This document shows, piece by piece, positions 53,286 to 64,000 of a stretch of 64,000 nucleotides of DNA. The first letter of the stretch is position 1. The number at the start of each line of letters is the position of its first letter. Made by a program: the position numbers and the translations under genes. The stretch lies in the NCBI GenBank assembly GCA_036850595.1, contig CM072168.1, positions 14,809,982 through 14,873,981 of the forward strand, given 5' to 3'. The stretch is from Rhyacichthys aspro (lineage: Eukaryota; Chordata; Actinopteri; Gobiiformes; Rhyacichthyidae). The notes below the pieces were generated by a model, which saw nothing but the letters and a program-made list of their open reading frames with translations, did no database searches and was not told the DNA's origin.

Positions 53286-55002
53286 GTAAGTAGATATTGT
53301 TTACATTTTGTATTTTTGAATGTTATCTTTTTGCGAATTTTGCCGAGAAGCCTTCTCAGGCAGTAGCTCTTTACCACAATGCTCTATATTTTTGGTATCA
53401 TCCCTCAAAACACTTATTGGTTCCATAATGTGCATTGCAACCACATTTGACTCCGTTCTTGGCACAATAGAGTCCAGACTTTAACTATTAAGTGTCAGCA
53501 GCTTGCACAACGCTGCAACGCTTGTACCAATTAGTCAACCATTGAGCTTTTTTACAGAGGAGGTATCTGTATAATCTAGCAGGGAATCTGGAGATTCTCT
53601 GCTTGTTTTGTTGTTGACACCTACTGGCAGCGTTCCCAGCATCGTTCTCCACCTTACCCTGCCCATTTATGCTTTATTCTCCTCAGTCACTCAGTGCACA
53701 TGCAGGCTGACACATGAGCAGTAAGCCAGCATATATTCAAATTAAGACAGTGGGTTAAATCAGTTCACCGAGCACTGGAATATATACATAAAGAGACCAT
53801 ACAAAGAAGTTTAAAATGTAAGTAAGTGAGTAAGATACAAAATGTAACATATATGGTTGGTACGCTCTCAAAAACAATGACTAAATATTCCCATCAGTAC
53901 TAACTGCACATACTAATTGATTCATTCATTTTCTACCAATGGATTTTAAAGGGTGTAGGACAGGTTACTTAAACAAAAGTTACAAGTGTCATTAATGATG
54001 TTGCAAACAGACCATTTAGTAAACATCACTGGTTTTCAATAGACATCTTGGCTGAGGATGTGATAACTTACATAATGTGATCCTGTTTGCTTGATCTGAT
54101 AAATGATGCCACCTGCATTTTCTAACCTGCAGGCAGAGGTGACATGTTGGTGATTGTAAAAGGGAAGTTTGTGGAAAGATGAAAAAGAAAACACAGAATC
54201 CTATTTTTGTTGCCAGCAGTTGTTTAGGAATTAATTGCATTCGCCTTAAAATGATGCCACTACACAGCTTTAGAGTTGTCAAATGACTGTTTTGCCTCAA
54301 AGGATCCAAATGTGATATTATATGCACTAAGTAATAGAAGACTTGTTAGTCACAAACTGCCTAGAGACACCAAAGATAGCATCTGCAATATCCATCTCAT
54401 CTAAAGCAAGATTACAACAGACTATAACATGATGGGCATGTTTTCATTCTTAAAATGCTATTTGCATACATAAAATATGGATTCATAGCTCATACTTGAG
54501 AGGCGATTGAGTAATTATTAGGTTAATCATTTACCACAATTCACTTTGTAAAAGGTTAACATGAGTTTATTATGATCTAACGGAGCACATTTGCATATAT
54601 TTACTCAAACTGTGTGTGCTATTATGGGAAGTTCATAAGAATAACACAAAACAGAGGGAGATGATATTCCAACAATAGGGGGTAAAGATGGAGACAGTTA
54701 GTCATGCACTCATTTACTTTGCTCCTATTTTTGTGGACTACACATACTTTCTGTAAAGCTTCATTTGTTTGGTAGGGTGCTGTTAAAGCTATAAATACCA
54801 GCTGCTACTGATCACAGTGACCAGTGATACACATGTAATGCATAAACTAACCAAAAAGGAGGAAGAACTGCTTTCCAGAATATACACCGCCTATGCCATG
54901 TGTATTTAATGATAACATAGTCTACATGTATACCTATAGTGCTTTGGGTCATTTTCCATGCCCAGAAGGCCTATTCTCTGACCGTCGTCTATGTCCATCC
55001 AG
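53286..55002 (+). other. edar: edar intron 2: no gene; small repeat fragment
   Basis: This is an intron of 1,717 bases between clean GT and AG sites. At about 53,921-53,964 the sequence TTCATTCATTTTCTACC followed by GGGTGTAGGACAGG resembles a short, inverted, decayed piece of the repeat at 35,588-35,692. Nothing else is recognisable. Confidence 0.6.
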
Positions 55003-55122
55003 GTGTGCTGTATGTTTGCGAGTGCAGAGTATTCAAGCTGTGGAGAATATGAATTCTTCAACCAGACGAGTAACAGCTGCCAGGCATGTCCTCAGTGCCA
55101 GCCAGGACAAGAGCCACATATG
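55003..55122 (+). CDS. edar: edar coding exon 2: end of signal peptide, first cysteine-rich repeat
   Basis: The exon has 120 bases (40 codons, phase 0 at both ends), with acceptor atgtccatccag|GTGTG and donor CATATG|gtaaga. It encodes the end of the signal peptide (VCCMFASA) and then the first TNF-receptor cysteine-rich repeat: C30, C43, C46 and C49 in window protein numbering, followed by GQEPHM. N37 in FFNQTS is an N-glycosylation sequon at the same place as in human EDAR as I recall it (YYNQTT). EDAR binds the ectodysplasin A1 trimer through this extracellular region. Confidence 0.95.
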
Positions 55123-57516
55123 GTAAGACACAAAACATGCATCATCGTGATAAGTAAGTGGATATAAGTGATAAGTATATCCAAAATAAGTTCTAAGTAA
55201 TTAAAAAAAAAAGTAATGTTGTTACTGTACCGTGTTCATTTCAAACTATATCCTTCTGAAGCTGCTTATAAACGCAATAAACATCTGACCTCACGCCGAG
55301 ACCACACACAGAAGTGCACGCATTGCTGCACAGTGAAGTGTGTCTAAAATCCCAATGAACAATTTCTTCTGCTTTATTGCGCTCATTGACTTGGATGTGA
55401 AGGTATGCATTATAGTAAACCACTAGCAGTAGTCACATAGTGATTTTACCTCCGACAGTCTGTCTGCCGTCAGCCAAAGAAAACAGAAACGCTTCAGTGG
55501 ACACCCCAGGGTGCCACACCCTCCCCACAGAGACAGTCGACAAAATGAATTATTAAACACTGCTCTTTATGAATTTGTATTTTTTCTTTAGAAGTAACAA
55601 ACATTCCTGCATCTATGTTGTAAGATTTTAGACCACACCAGCCAGACATTTTAAGTTACTTTAAGGTGGAAGTCTGAACAACATACAACTCCATCTTTTC
55701 CCCTTTTTGAGTTTTTCTGATTTTTTTCTTCTTTTTTTGAGTTCATGGTGAATAGTCAAGCACTGTAAAAACTGAGTCTTCATTTCATTGGCAAAGACAT
55801 TCACAATACACACAATCCCCCAAGAGTTATATGCTACTCAAGTTTCACTGGAGTCAATGCATCCCTCATGAAACCACAGGGAGACAAATAGGCCAAAGGC
55901 TAAGTAACAGATGTATTTGATGCATCAATAAATTATGATCCATGTGGTGTCAAAATCCCATTATAATTTGTTTACATCATGTTTGTTTTTCTATTTACCA
56001 TGCTACCATAAAGTCCTCTCTACTTTGTGACATAAGGCCTCTCATCTCGCTTTGCATCTGACTTGACAATGAGAAGCTCTGTTATTGGATAAGAACAGAG
56101 GCCTGTCATAACAAATAATGCATTCATTTATGAGCAAAGGAGACATGTCAGTGAGATGAGAGGAGCCCTTTGCACTTTCTCCTGTGCCGTCTGATCCTGG
56201 GGCTTCGTCGGCCTGTAATTCACGTGTTTCTCAATTCCACTGAGGGTTCCCTCCACAAGTGTGTCTCTTTATGTGTGTGTGTATGAGACACCCCTTTAAT
56301 CAGGAGATAACCATAGGGTTCCTCTTCTTCTTTTGAACATAGTGTGCCTCCACACACACACACACACACACTCACTGCATGACACATCACATTGTGAGAG
56401 AGACACTCATGGCCATCTTGTATCCAGATTGTAGCGACAGTTGGCTTTGTATTCTTATAGTCAGAGTGAACACTAAGCACACTGGTGCATTGCACACACA
56501 TGAAAGAACACAGCATATGGTCTGGGAAACAGAGAAAAGATATGTATGTATGTATCAGGAGCATTGTCCACTTGAGGCACAGTCTTAACAGCTGTAGAAA
56601 GTCTCTTTCTCGTCCAGTCTGCCTTATCCAGTCATAGCTGTACAGTAAAAATTAGTATTAAGTGGAAACCATCCAATAGATTTTTGGTATCATTACAAAA
56701 CAAACAAACATTAGCTTCTGATGTAAGCACAACTGGTGGTAATTATTTGTTGCATATGATTTCTCTTCATCATTACTGAATCGATCTTTTACAATTGTTA
56801 CATATCCAATGCCTAGATGTGAGATAAAATAAGTCAAATTTGCATCAAATAAACAGTATACTCGGTCTGTAAAAATACAGCCTTAATTGCTGCATTACAA
56901 AAGATCCAAAGATAACTTTAACCCAAAGTGACAAGATCACCCCATTAGCTAAGCCCATTATTATCTCAAAACAATCAGAGGGAGACTTATGTACATCTAT
57001 TAGAAGAGAGGAATATTAAATTTCTGTGGGAGTCAGTGCACTGTAGCCCAAAGCTGTGAGGACTGTAGCATAGGCTTGTTCTAATAGACACATGAAAGCA
57101 GGAGAGAAATAGGAGATGAAAGAGAGACTGTGCTGTTTTTTGTACGGACTGTGTGTGTATACAAGTGTGTGTGTGTGTGCGTATGTGTGTGGGCCGTTGT
57201 TGTGCCTCCCCACTGAGAGGGATTAACATGCGGTGATGGGAGGAGATCAGTGCTAGAAGACAAAGTGATGAGCTGGTCATCTTAACCACTACCAGGCATC
57301 CAAAGCACATGGGCCTCTGTGACCAATCAGGTTTTTCTTTAGTCATCTCTAAACAGTAATGCCAGACTTGCTAAGGGCATGGGAACAGATGTGAACTTGT
57401 GTGGGAAGTGCTTTATCTTATTAACCATAAACAGTTCATTTAATAACACATTATTGGTGATGCCGCCTTTTATCATATATGGCTAATGTATGCTTCTGTT
57501 CTGGGGTGTTTTGCAG
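55123..57516 (+). other. edar: edar intron 3: no gene seen
   Basis: This is an intron of 2,394 bases. It contains a (CA)n tract at 56,350-56,371 and a (TG)n tract with interruptions at 57,151-57,192, both of which create misleading open frames. The acceptor is ggggtgttttgcag. Nothing else is recognised. Confidence 0.75.
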
Positions 57517-57698
57517 ACCTGTGGCTATGGTGTGAAGGATGAAGACTTTGCATGTGTGCCGTGTCCTCAGGGGAAATACTCCAAAGGCAAGTATGAGATC
57601 TGCAGACGCCATAAAGACTGTGACGCCCTCTACAGAGCCACGGTGCTCATACCAGGGACTCCAGAGAGTGACGCTGAATGTGGACCATGTTTGCCGGG
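57517..57698 (+). CDS. edar: edar coding exon 3: second and third cysteine-rich repeats
   Basis: The exon has 182 bases, entering in phase 0 and leaving in phase 2 at donor TTGCCGGG|gtgagc. It encodes [20 protein letters not shown] through to [10 protein letters not shown], with C59, C70, C73, C86, C92, C112 and C115. The ICRRHKDC segment is the most conserved part of the EDAR ligand-binding region, and the human disease change R89H falls in this Arg-Arg-His-Lys stretch. This exon gives the strongest identification of the gene, since TNFRSF19 and EDA2R lack this exact pattern. Confidence 0.97.
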
Positions 57699-59748
57699 GT
57701 GAGCAAGAGCACATGGGCTTTGACATAACACAGCATATAGTGAACATTATGAGAACTATAGGTTAATAGTTCAGCGCTGAGGAGCAGCTTTACTAGAGAA
57801 TTCTAGATGTTAACAATTGCATATAGCAAACAAACAAACTCTTTCTCAGTAGACCTTTGTTTGCACAGTTTAATTGATGTCAACACGTTCCTCACAATTA
57901 TGGCTTTCTGTTTAAGCTGATGGCTAATAGCCTCCTAATTACTGCCAAAGATTGAAAATACTGCACACAAAGTTGTCTCACAAAATTGGGCTGTTGAAGT
58001 GTTCACATCTTAAACTAAAAATAGTTATTAGTGGTACTTTTTTAGTCTGGTTTTTTTTTCTACATCAAAAAGGACCACCAACAATAGTGCGTGAGAGAAA
58101 TGGTCCTGACTTGTGCCATAATGTCCCATACAATATTTACACATACATTGAATACAGCTAGAAATGCCAATAATTCAAACTATAGTGAGCATTTGCTCTT
58201 TAACATATACGTAAATAAAACATACGTTTCTTTGGAGGTACACATACTGTAGCCTATAGGACAGGACCACCCTGTGTTCTTTAATTTAACACATCCTGTG
58301 CTGAGAAGATACTAATCCTCTACTTTCATATTACTGCCACAACATGAAGTCACTAAGGGACATGAAAATGTTACCAGATCTTCCATTCCTCTCTCATCTT
58401 CCTCATCATCCATCACTTCCCCTTTTCTGCCCTCTTTCATTTGTTTACAGACTGGGTTGTTCTGTCAAAAACAAAATGTTTGATTTATTTTGTTTATATG
58501 ATATACTGTACACTTTATTTGTTACTAAATATTTAAGTGGCATAAATTAGTGGTGTCCATGGGAGAAAACCATGTAGAGAAAGTTTTTTCTTGTTTAAAC
58601 CTCCCCCTTTGTCCTTAATTTAGACCTCATTGTGTTTGCTTTTGATTAGTGTAGCTGTTGCAGGACTGTATCTAAATGGTGAAGTTCACTGTTTTTGTGC
58701 CATAGAGTCTTTTGTGAATATAGGCATAAAAGCAAATGCTATGTAGAGTCTACACATGTTTAATGCAGATGAGAACAGGCCTGAACATCAGAGGTGGGAA
58801 CTGTAGCCAAAACATGGACTCAATTAAAAGTACTGTTACTTTACTGAAGTAAAAGTAAAAACATTCACTAAATTTGACTTTCAACAAAACAAACAAAATA
58901 ATATTATTGGACATAGAAGTTTTGAACTATTACTATGCGTTTTTGTCAAGTTTGGTGGTTCACAGACCGGGCCTTAAATTAGGGATGTTCAGTGCTACCC
59001 ACCTTGCCACTGATATCTGAAAGTTATTTTTATGTATGTATTTTGAGATGTTACTTGAATCTCACAGTAAAGCTCTGTTCAAGTGAAAAAACCAAAACAA
59101 AAAAAAACCAAAACAAAAACATTAAACAAAAATATTGTGACACATATTATACATCTAAATTTATGGTTCTCTTTTTGCCCAAAGTAAAGTGGATTGTTTT
59201 AGGTACTTTTACATTTACATTAGAAAGGTAGGCATGGTTTAATTGCTTATTAAACAGTTTTTTATACATAGCACTCAACATCTACTGTAAGGGAGCAAAT
59301 CTAAAAGACAGGAGTATTTATGCCTTAATATCGCTCTAATGGAGTCGCTCCAACATGTCATAGTAGGCTAATGCATTTGCACAGCGCTCATTAAGCGGCC
59401 TAGATTCTCATAAATTCTGCTCATGTTTCAAAATGATTTAAAACTACTTAAAATCATTTACCAGCCTGACTCCTGGTTGGCAGCGTATCCCTGTTGCTCT
59501 CAAAGACTTTTCGTAACTGAAGGCAGTTCCTGTACCCAGCTTTGTTTGGTGCCTTCAGGGCATCAATTATTTTCTCAGAGTCAAACTTTTCACCCCATAT
59601 CTTCGTCCTCATATCTATCCACTCTGCGGCTAAAGACTTGAAAGGTGTCTGTCTCTCTCCTCCTCTAATTAACCTATTCTGTGGATTTGATCTATAATAT
59701 TAGTATAACCAGTACTGATATTATTGGTTATTGGTGTTTTTGTCCTAG
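57699..59748 (+). other. edar: edar intron 4: no gene seen
   Basis: This is an intron of 2,050 bases with an A-rich, CCAAAACAAAA-type low-complexity patch near 59,088-59,135. It ends in tttttgtcctag. No exon or RNA gene is seen. Confidence 0.75.
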
Positions 59749-59834
59749 GTATTACATGCTGGAGAACAGACCCAGGAACCTGTACGGGATGGTGTGTCAC
59801 TCCTGCCAGAACGCACCAGTCAACACCAAAGAGT
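59749..59834 (+). CDS. edar: edar coding exon 4: end of cysteine-rich domain
   Basis: The exon has 86 bases, entering in phase 2 and leaving in phase 1. It encodes [19 protein letters not shown] and then QNAPVNTKE, with the final Cys codon split across the intron (GAGT|gtaaga, then GT in the next exon). [10 protein letters not shown] and YGMVC match EDAR closely. The frame joins cleanly with the exons on both sides, which confirms the chosen splice sites. Confidence 0.96.
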
Positions 59835-62615
59835 GTAAGAGCACCTCACTATTTATTTATTTATTACAGTCTTTTCAAGCTTGTTTTTAAAATCCCCTTT
59901 CAACTACAAATTTTCCCTGTTTTGTTTTTGTCATTTATCTTCATAGAGTCCTGTCTTTAAAACCAGGCTTGTGTTCCGCTGAATTAAAAGCTTTAAAAAC
60001 ATTAAAGTTTTCTGTCTGAATCAAAGGGGATGAAGAGTAATGTAAAAGCAGATGTACTTCACGTTCAAAACACGGTCCCAGTTTATGGGAATAATTGAAG
60101 GTCAGGACAAGTGCTTTTGCATCATTTGCAGGGCCTGGTCTCTTTGTACATTTCTTTGTACGTTTCATATCTGATCATGATTATTTGTGTTATGTTGTGT
60201 ATTCGGTTTGTTGAAAACTCCAGTAGATGGCAGTAAATAGTGGCAATAGTTTAGACTTAATGCAAGATACTAATATGAAAATAAGCTGTACTCTCTCTGA
60301 TGTGAGTTTACACATTTGAACTGGAAATCCAAAATCCACTAATTTTGCTTACAGTTTAGGGATTTTTTTAATGAACCTTCATCAAACAGGAACTAAACTG
60401 GAACAAAAAAAACTGTAAGCATTTGGTCTAGCTTACTTTTACAATATTACGAGAAAAACATTACATTACATTACACTTGAAATATCCTTCAATTTCTCAG
60501 TAAGTTCTTATCATGTATTATTAATATGTATAGGGTAAAAAGATTCTAGTGGTGAATGTGTTGTTCAAAACACACCGAGCCCAAATGATTTATTGTTTTT
60601 GACCGTCACTGATACACACGGCATTGATGATCATTTTTATAGGCTCATAATTTCCCCAAAGCCCCCTCAAGTGTAATTGAAGAGTCTCGAAATGAACAGA
60701 CTTGTTATTGTGTCAAAATTAATGAGTGTGTTTTGAAAGATGGAAACCCCAAACAGCAGTACAGGCCTGCAGAGAACGGGAGTGTTAAGTTTTGATCCAT
60801 CGATGCACAGAAAACTATAAATGTGTGGGTACCAACAAACAGTTGCTTTTCAACAGTGCTCTAATTGTTTCTGACAGGCAAGGAAACGAGTGATTGAGTG
60901 ATACTGGCAGGAGATGCAAGTAAAAGGGACTGGATAAGTTAAAAGCCACATTATGAGGCAACGATTGCATATGTTTTCCATGGCATAAGAATATGAGCAA
61001 AAAGTAGTGAACGGAAATAGAATACATGACCTTGAGTTTATTGACTTAAATGCATTATATTCGATGAAAGTCTTATGTTGGCAAGTCAGTTTTAAAGGGG
61101 CTCTGCTGACCCCCAATATTAACCTTTTATGTTGGATTTGTGGCATTGTGGCCTTCCCCTACAGGTACAAAATAAAATAACGCATTTTTAATTCATTGGC
61201 TTCACATCAAGCATGTTATTTACACATTTACATTTCCAGGCTATGTACTCCTCAAATCCAAACAAATAGGATTGCTTTTTTTAACCCAACAATCTGTTTT
61301 TGTGACAGAAAGGTAAAAAATTGTGCTAAAAGCTGGGAGTTCACTTGCTCAGGATAAAGGCAGGCTGACACTCGCCGTGTAATCTGTAAATTACCCTGGC
61401 TTCTGTGGTGCTCTGTGTGTGTGATAATTAAAACTCTAGTGGGTATGAGAAAGAAAGAGATGATTAGCGTGTTAGTGCTTGCATCCATGCTACTTTTTGG
61501 CAAGCAGATGTTAGGAGTTTGCAGGAATTACTGTTTTTAGTACCGTCACACCTTGATAAATCTTTGTCATTTGGCTCCTTTCCTATCAGACACTCATACA
61601 CTTAATACAATAAGATGATTATCAGTCACAGTTCTCAATTTTGCCTCCAAAATTACAATCAAAGCATTTTGCCCACTATCTGTGAGTAAACAGCTTCTTG
61701 TAGAGTTATCACTGCCATCTTTACCCCTCAAATGTGCTTTGATTTGGTAAAAACTCAATCTCTATGTAATTTTGCTCTATTCTGTGATTGTTTGGACCTG
61801 GATTTCCACATGCAGAATGATCATGTTGGAGTGTGTTTTCAGCCTCCAAGTCATGATTAAGAGATTAAACCACAAGACGCTAAACAGAATTCCAGTTCAG
61901 GCTCATATCCTTATCCCGAAAGTGTAAACACATACCCTCATGTTAATGTCTGCAGCCACAGGGCATAGCGGTGTGTATGTGTGTGTGATGACATGAAGCT
62001 CTGAGACCACGGGAAGCAACAGGGCACATGCCAAAGACGTACAACAGTATATCACATTGGTGAAATAAGAGGCTGATTAAAAGAGTTGATTTATGAGTTG
62101 CCAGCAGTTTACAGCTCCATTAGGAGAGAGCAAAACAGTTGATGAAGAATGCAAAAAAAAAGAAAGACAGAGAGAAAAAAGGAGGGGGTTATGGAAAGTG
62201 AGCTGAACTGCCTCCCAGTATCCACAATTCCCATGAGTTTCTTCAGGACAAACAGCTTTTATTGGACATAGTTAATTGGAGTTTGTGAAATGTTACTGCT
62301 CCCAAAATGATGGCAGTAACATTGTCTATTGACCGAAAGTCAACAAAATGTGAAGCCAAAGCAAATTTTCCACTCCCAATTAAAGCCTCTGCAACAGTAA
62401 CAAACATCTCACCCAGTGAGCTTTGCCAATGCTAAAATGTTAAATTGTAACATTGGGTGGCTGTGGTAATGCAGTAGGCTATTCCCACAACTTGAACTAA
62501 TTGTGCACCATTTTTCTCATTTCAACCTCAAATATCTTTTAAATCCGAGCTAAAGTTTAGGGGTGTACGTGTAAACATGTAAACAAACTAAATAAGACAT
62601 ATTTCTGTTTTACAG
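59835..62615 (+). other. edar: edar intron 5: no gene; CTCF-like motif
   Basis: This is an intron of 2,781 bases ending in atttctgttttacag. It contains a full CTCF-type motif at 60,220-60,233, listed separately. No exon or RNA gene is seen. Confidence 0.75.
60220..60233 (+). promoter_or_regulatory. CTCF-like motif in edar intron 5
   Basis: CCAGTAGATGGCAG matches all 14 positions of the CTCF core written as CCASYAGRKGGCRS. It is in the same orientation as the site at 43,509-43,522. It is a motif match only, and occupancy cannot be judged from sequence. Confidence 0.45.
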
Positions 62616-62687
62616 GTAGAAACAAAGCGCCAGCACCACCTCCAGTTGATCCTGGTAGCACAACCATGTTCCCTCCTCGACATAAAG
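62616..62687 (+). CDS. edar: edar coding exon 5: extracellular stalk
   Basis: The exon has 72 bases, entering in phase 1 and leaving in phase 1 (donor CATAAAG|gtaacc). It completes C147 and then encodes a proline-rich stalk, RNKAPAPPPVDPGS and TTMFPPRHK. Being phase-symmetric, it could be skipped without a frameshift, which would shorten the stalk. The stalk is the least conserved extracellular part of EDAR, and here the residues differ from human while the length is similar. Confidence 0.9.
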
Positions 62688-63667
<980 letters not shown>

Positions 63668-63742
63668 CCTGTTGCTCGGGACAAGTGGTGAAGGCTGTGG
63701 AAGCCCAGACGAACAAACAGGAAGACAAGAAAGATGTTCCTG
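63668..63742 (+). CDS. edar: edar coding exon 7: start of cytoplasmic tail (gene continues off window)
   Basis: The exon has 75 bases, phase 1 in and out (donor GTTCCTG|gtgaga). It encodes ACCSGQVVKAVEAQTNKQED followed by KKDVP, matching the membrane-proximal tail of EDAR (human ...ACC...VEAQ...KK, as recalled). The paired cysteines next to the membrane are candidates for palmitoylation (inference). The death domain, which recruits EDARADD to activate NF-kB, is encoded by exons beyond 64,000. The seven coding exons here give 237 complete codons of an expected total near 450. Confidence 0.93.
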
Positions 63743-64000
63743 GTGAGACGCACAAACATGATGTGGCTAATGAGGCTTCACAGTGTTTCAGATCTTTAGT
63801 GGCATCCTGTTTGTTGTCCTTTAGACACTTATATTACAGTCAGTAATTACCTATTTTTAGCTGTGGAAACAATGAGTCTGTTTTCATTCAAGGCTCCTGT
63901 TTATTAGCCCTATCCTGTTTTTACTTTTTGAAGTATAATTCAAAATATGATGCATATTTTTTCACCAGAAGCAGTTGGTGGTCACATTCATAATATCATA
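63743..64000 (+). other. edar: edar intron 8, partial
   Basis: This is intron sequence running to the window edge. An AG at 63,968 (tttttcaccag) could be an acceptor, but the following codons do not resemble the next EDAR exon, so I do not call one. Confidence 0.6.

Noticed and set aside
56220..57346. Open frames rich in His/Thr or Val/Cys repeats in edar intron 3
   Set aside because: They are translations of CA/TG microsatellite tracts.
63969..64000. Possible next edar exon after ttttcaccag
   Set aside because: The codons that follow (EAVGGHIHN...) do not resemble the next EDAR segment, and the window ends too soon to test a donor.

Overview
The window looks like vertebrate nuclear DNA from a teleost fish. 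It carries two intron-containing genes with GT-AG junctions, low coding density, long AT-rich introns, CA/TA microsatellites, and dispersed repeats of kinds common in fish genomes. There is no prokaryotic-style gene organisation. Most open frames in the window are chance or antisense frames. The real coding sequence is nine short exons.

Left part (1 to about 38.8 kb, minus strand): the 5' end of sh3rf3 (POSH2), a RING and multi-SH3 E3 ubiquitin ligase scaffold. Exon 1 (38069-38482) encodes the RING finger and lies in a CpG island. Exon 2 (47-322) encodes the first SH3 domain and the start of the second. Intron 1, about 37.7 kb, fills nearly all of this half. It holds a tRNA-like SINE head, a block of related units spaced about 86 bp apart, microsatellites, one dispersed fish repeat and a p53/p63-type motif. 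The rest of the gene lies beyond the left edge.

Middle (about 38.8-43.7 kb): a short divergent intergenic region between the two promoters. It contains two copies of a small palindromic element, one about 0.4 kb upstream of the likely edar start, and a strong CTCF-like motif.

Right part (about 43.7-64 kb, plus strand): edar, the ectodysplasin A receptor. There is a non-coding first exon (ending at 43843) and seven coding exons (53235-63742). They give the signal peptide, the cysteine-rich TNF-receptor domain, stalk, transmembrane helix and start of the cytoplasmic tail, 237 complete codons in all. The death domain exons lie past the right edge. Intron 1 contains a near-perfect 26-bp-arm hairpin at 47695-47749.

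The two genes are not known to act in one pathway. EDAR signals to NF-kB in skin appendage (scale, fin, tooth, hair) development, and SH3RF3 is linked to JNK-type signalling. Their head-to-head order matches the human EDAR/SH3RF3 neighbourhood on chromosome 2 as I recall it, which supports both identifications. I see no undescribed coding system. The unusual signals are structural: palindromes, a periodic repeat block and motif clusters.
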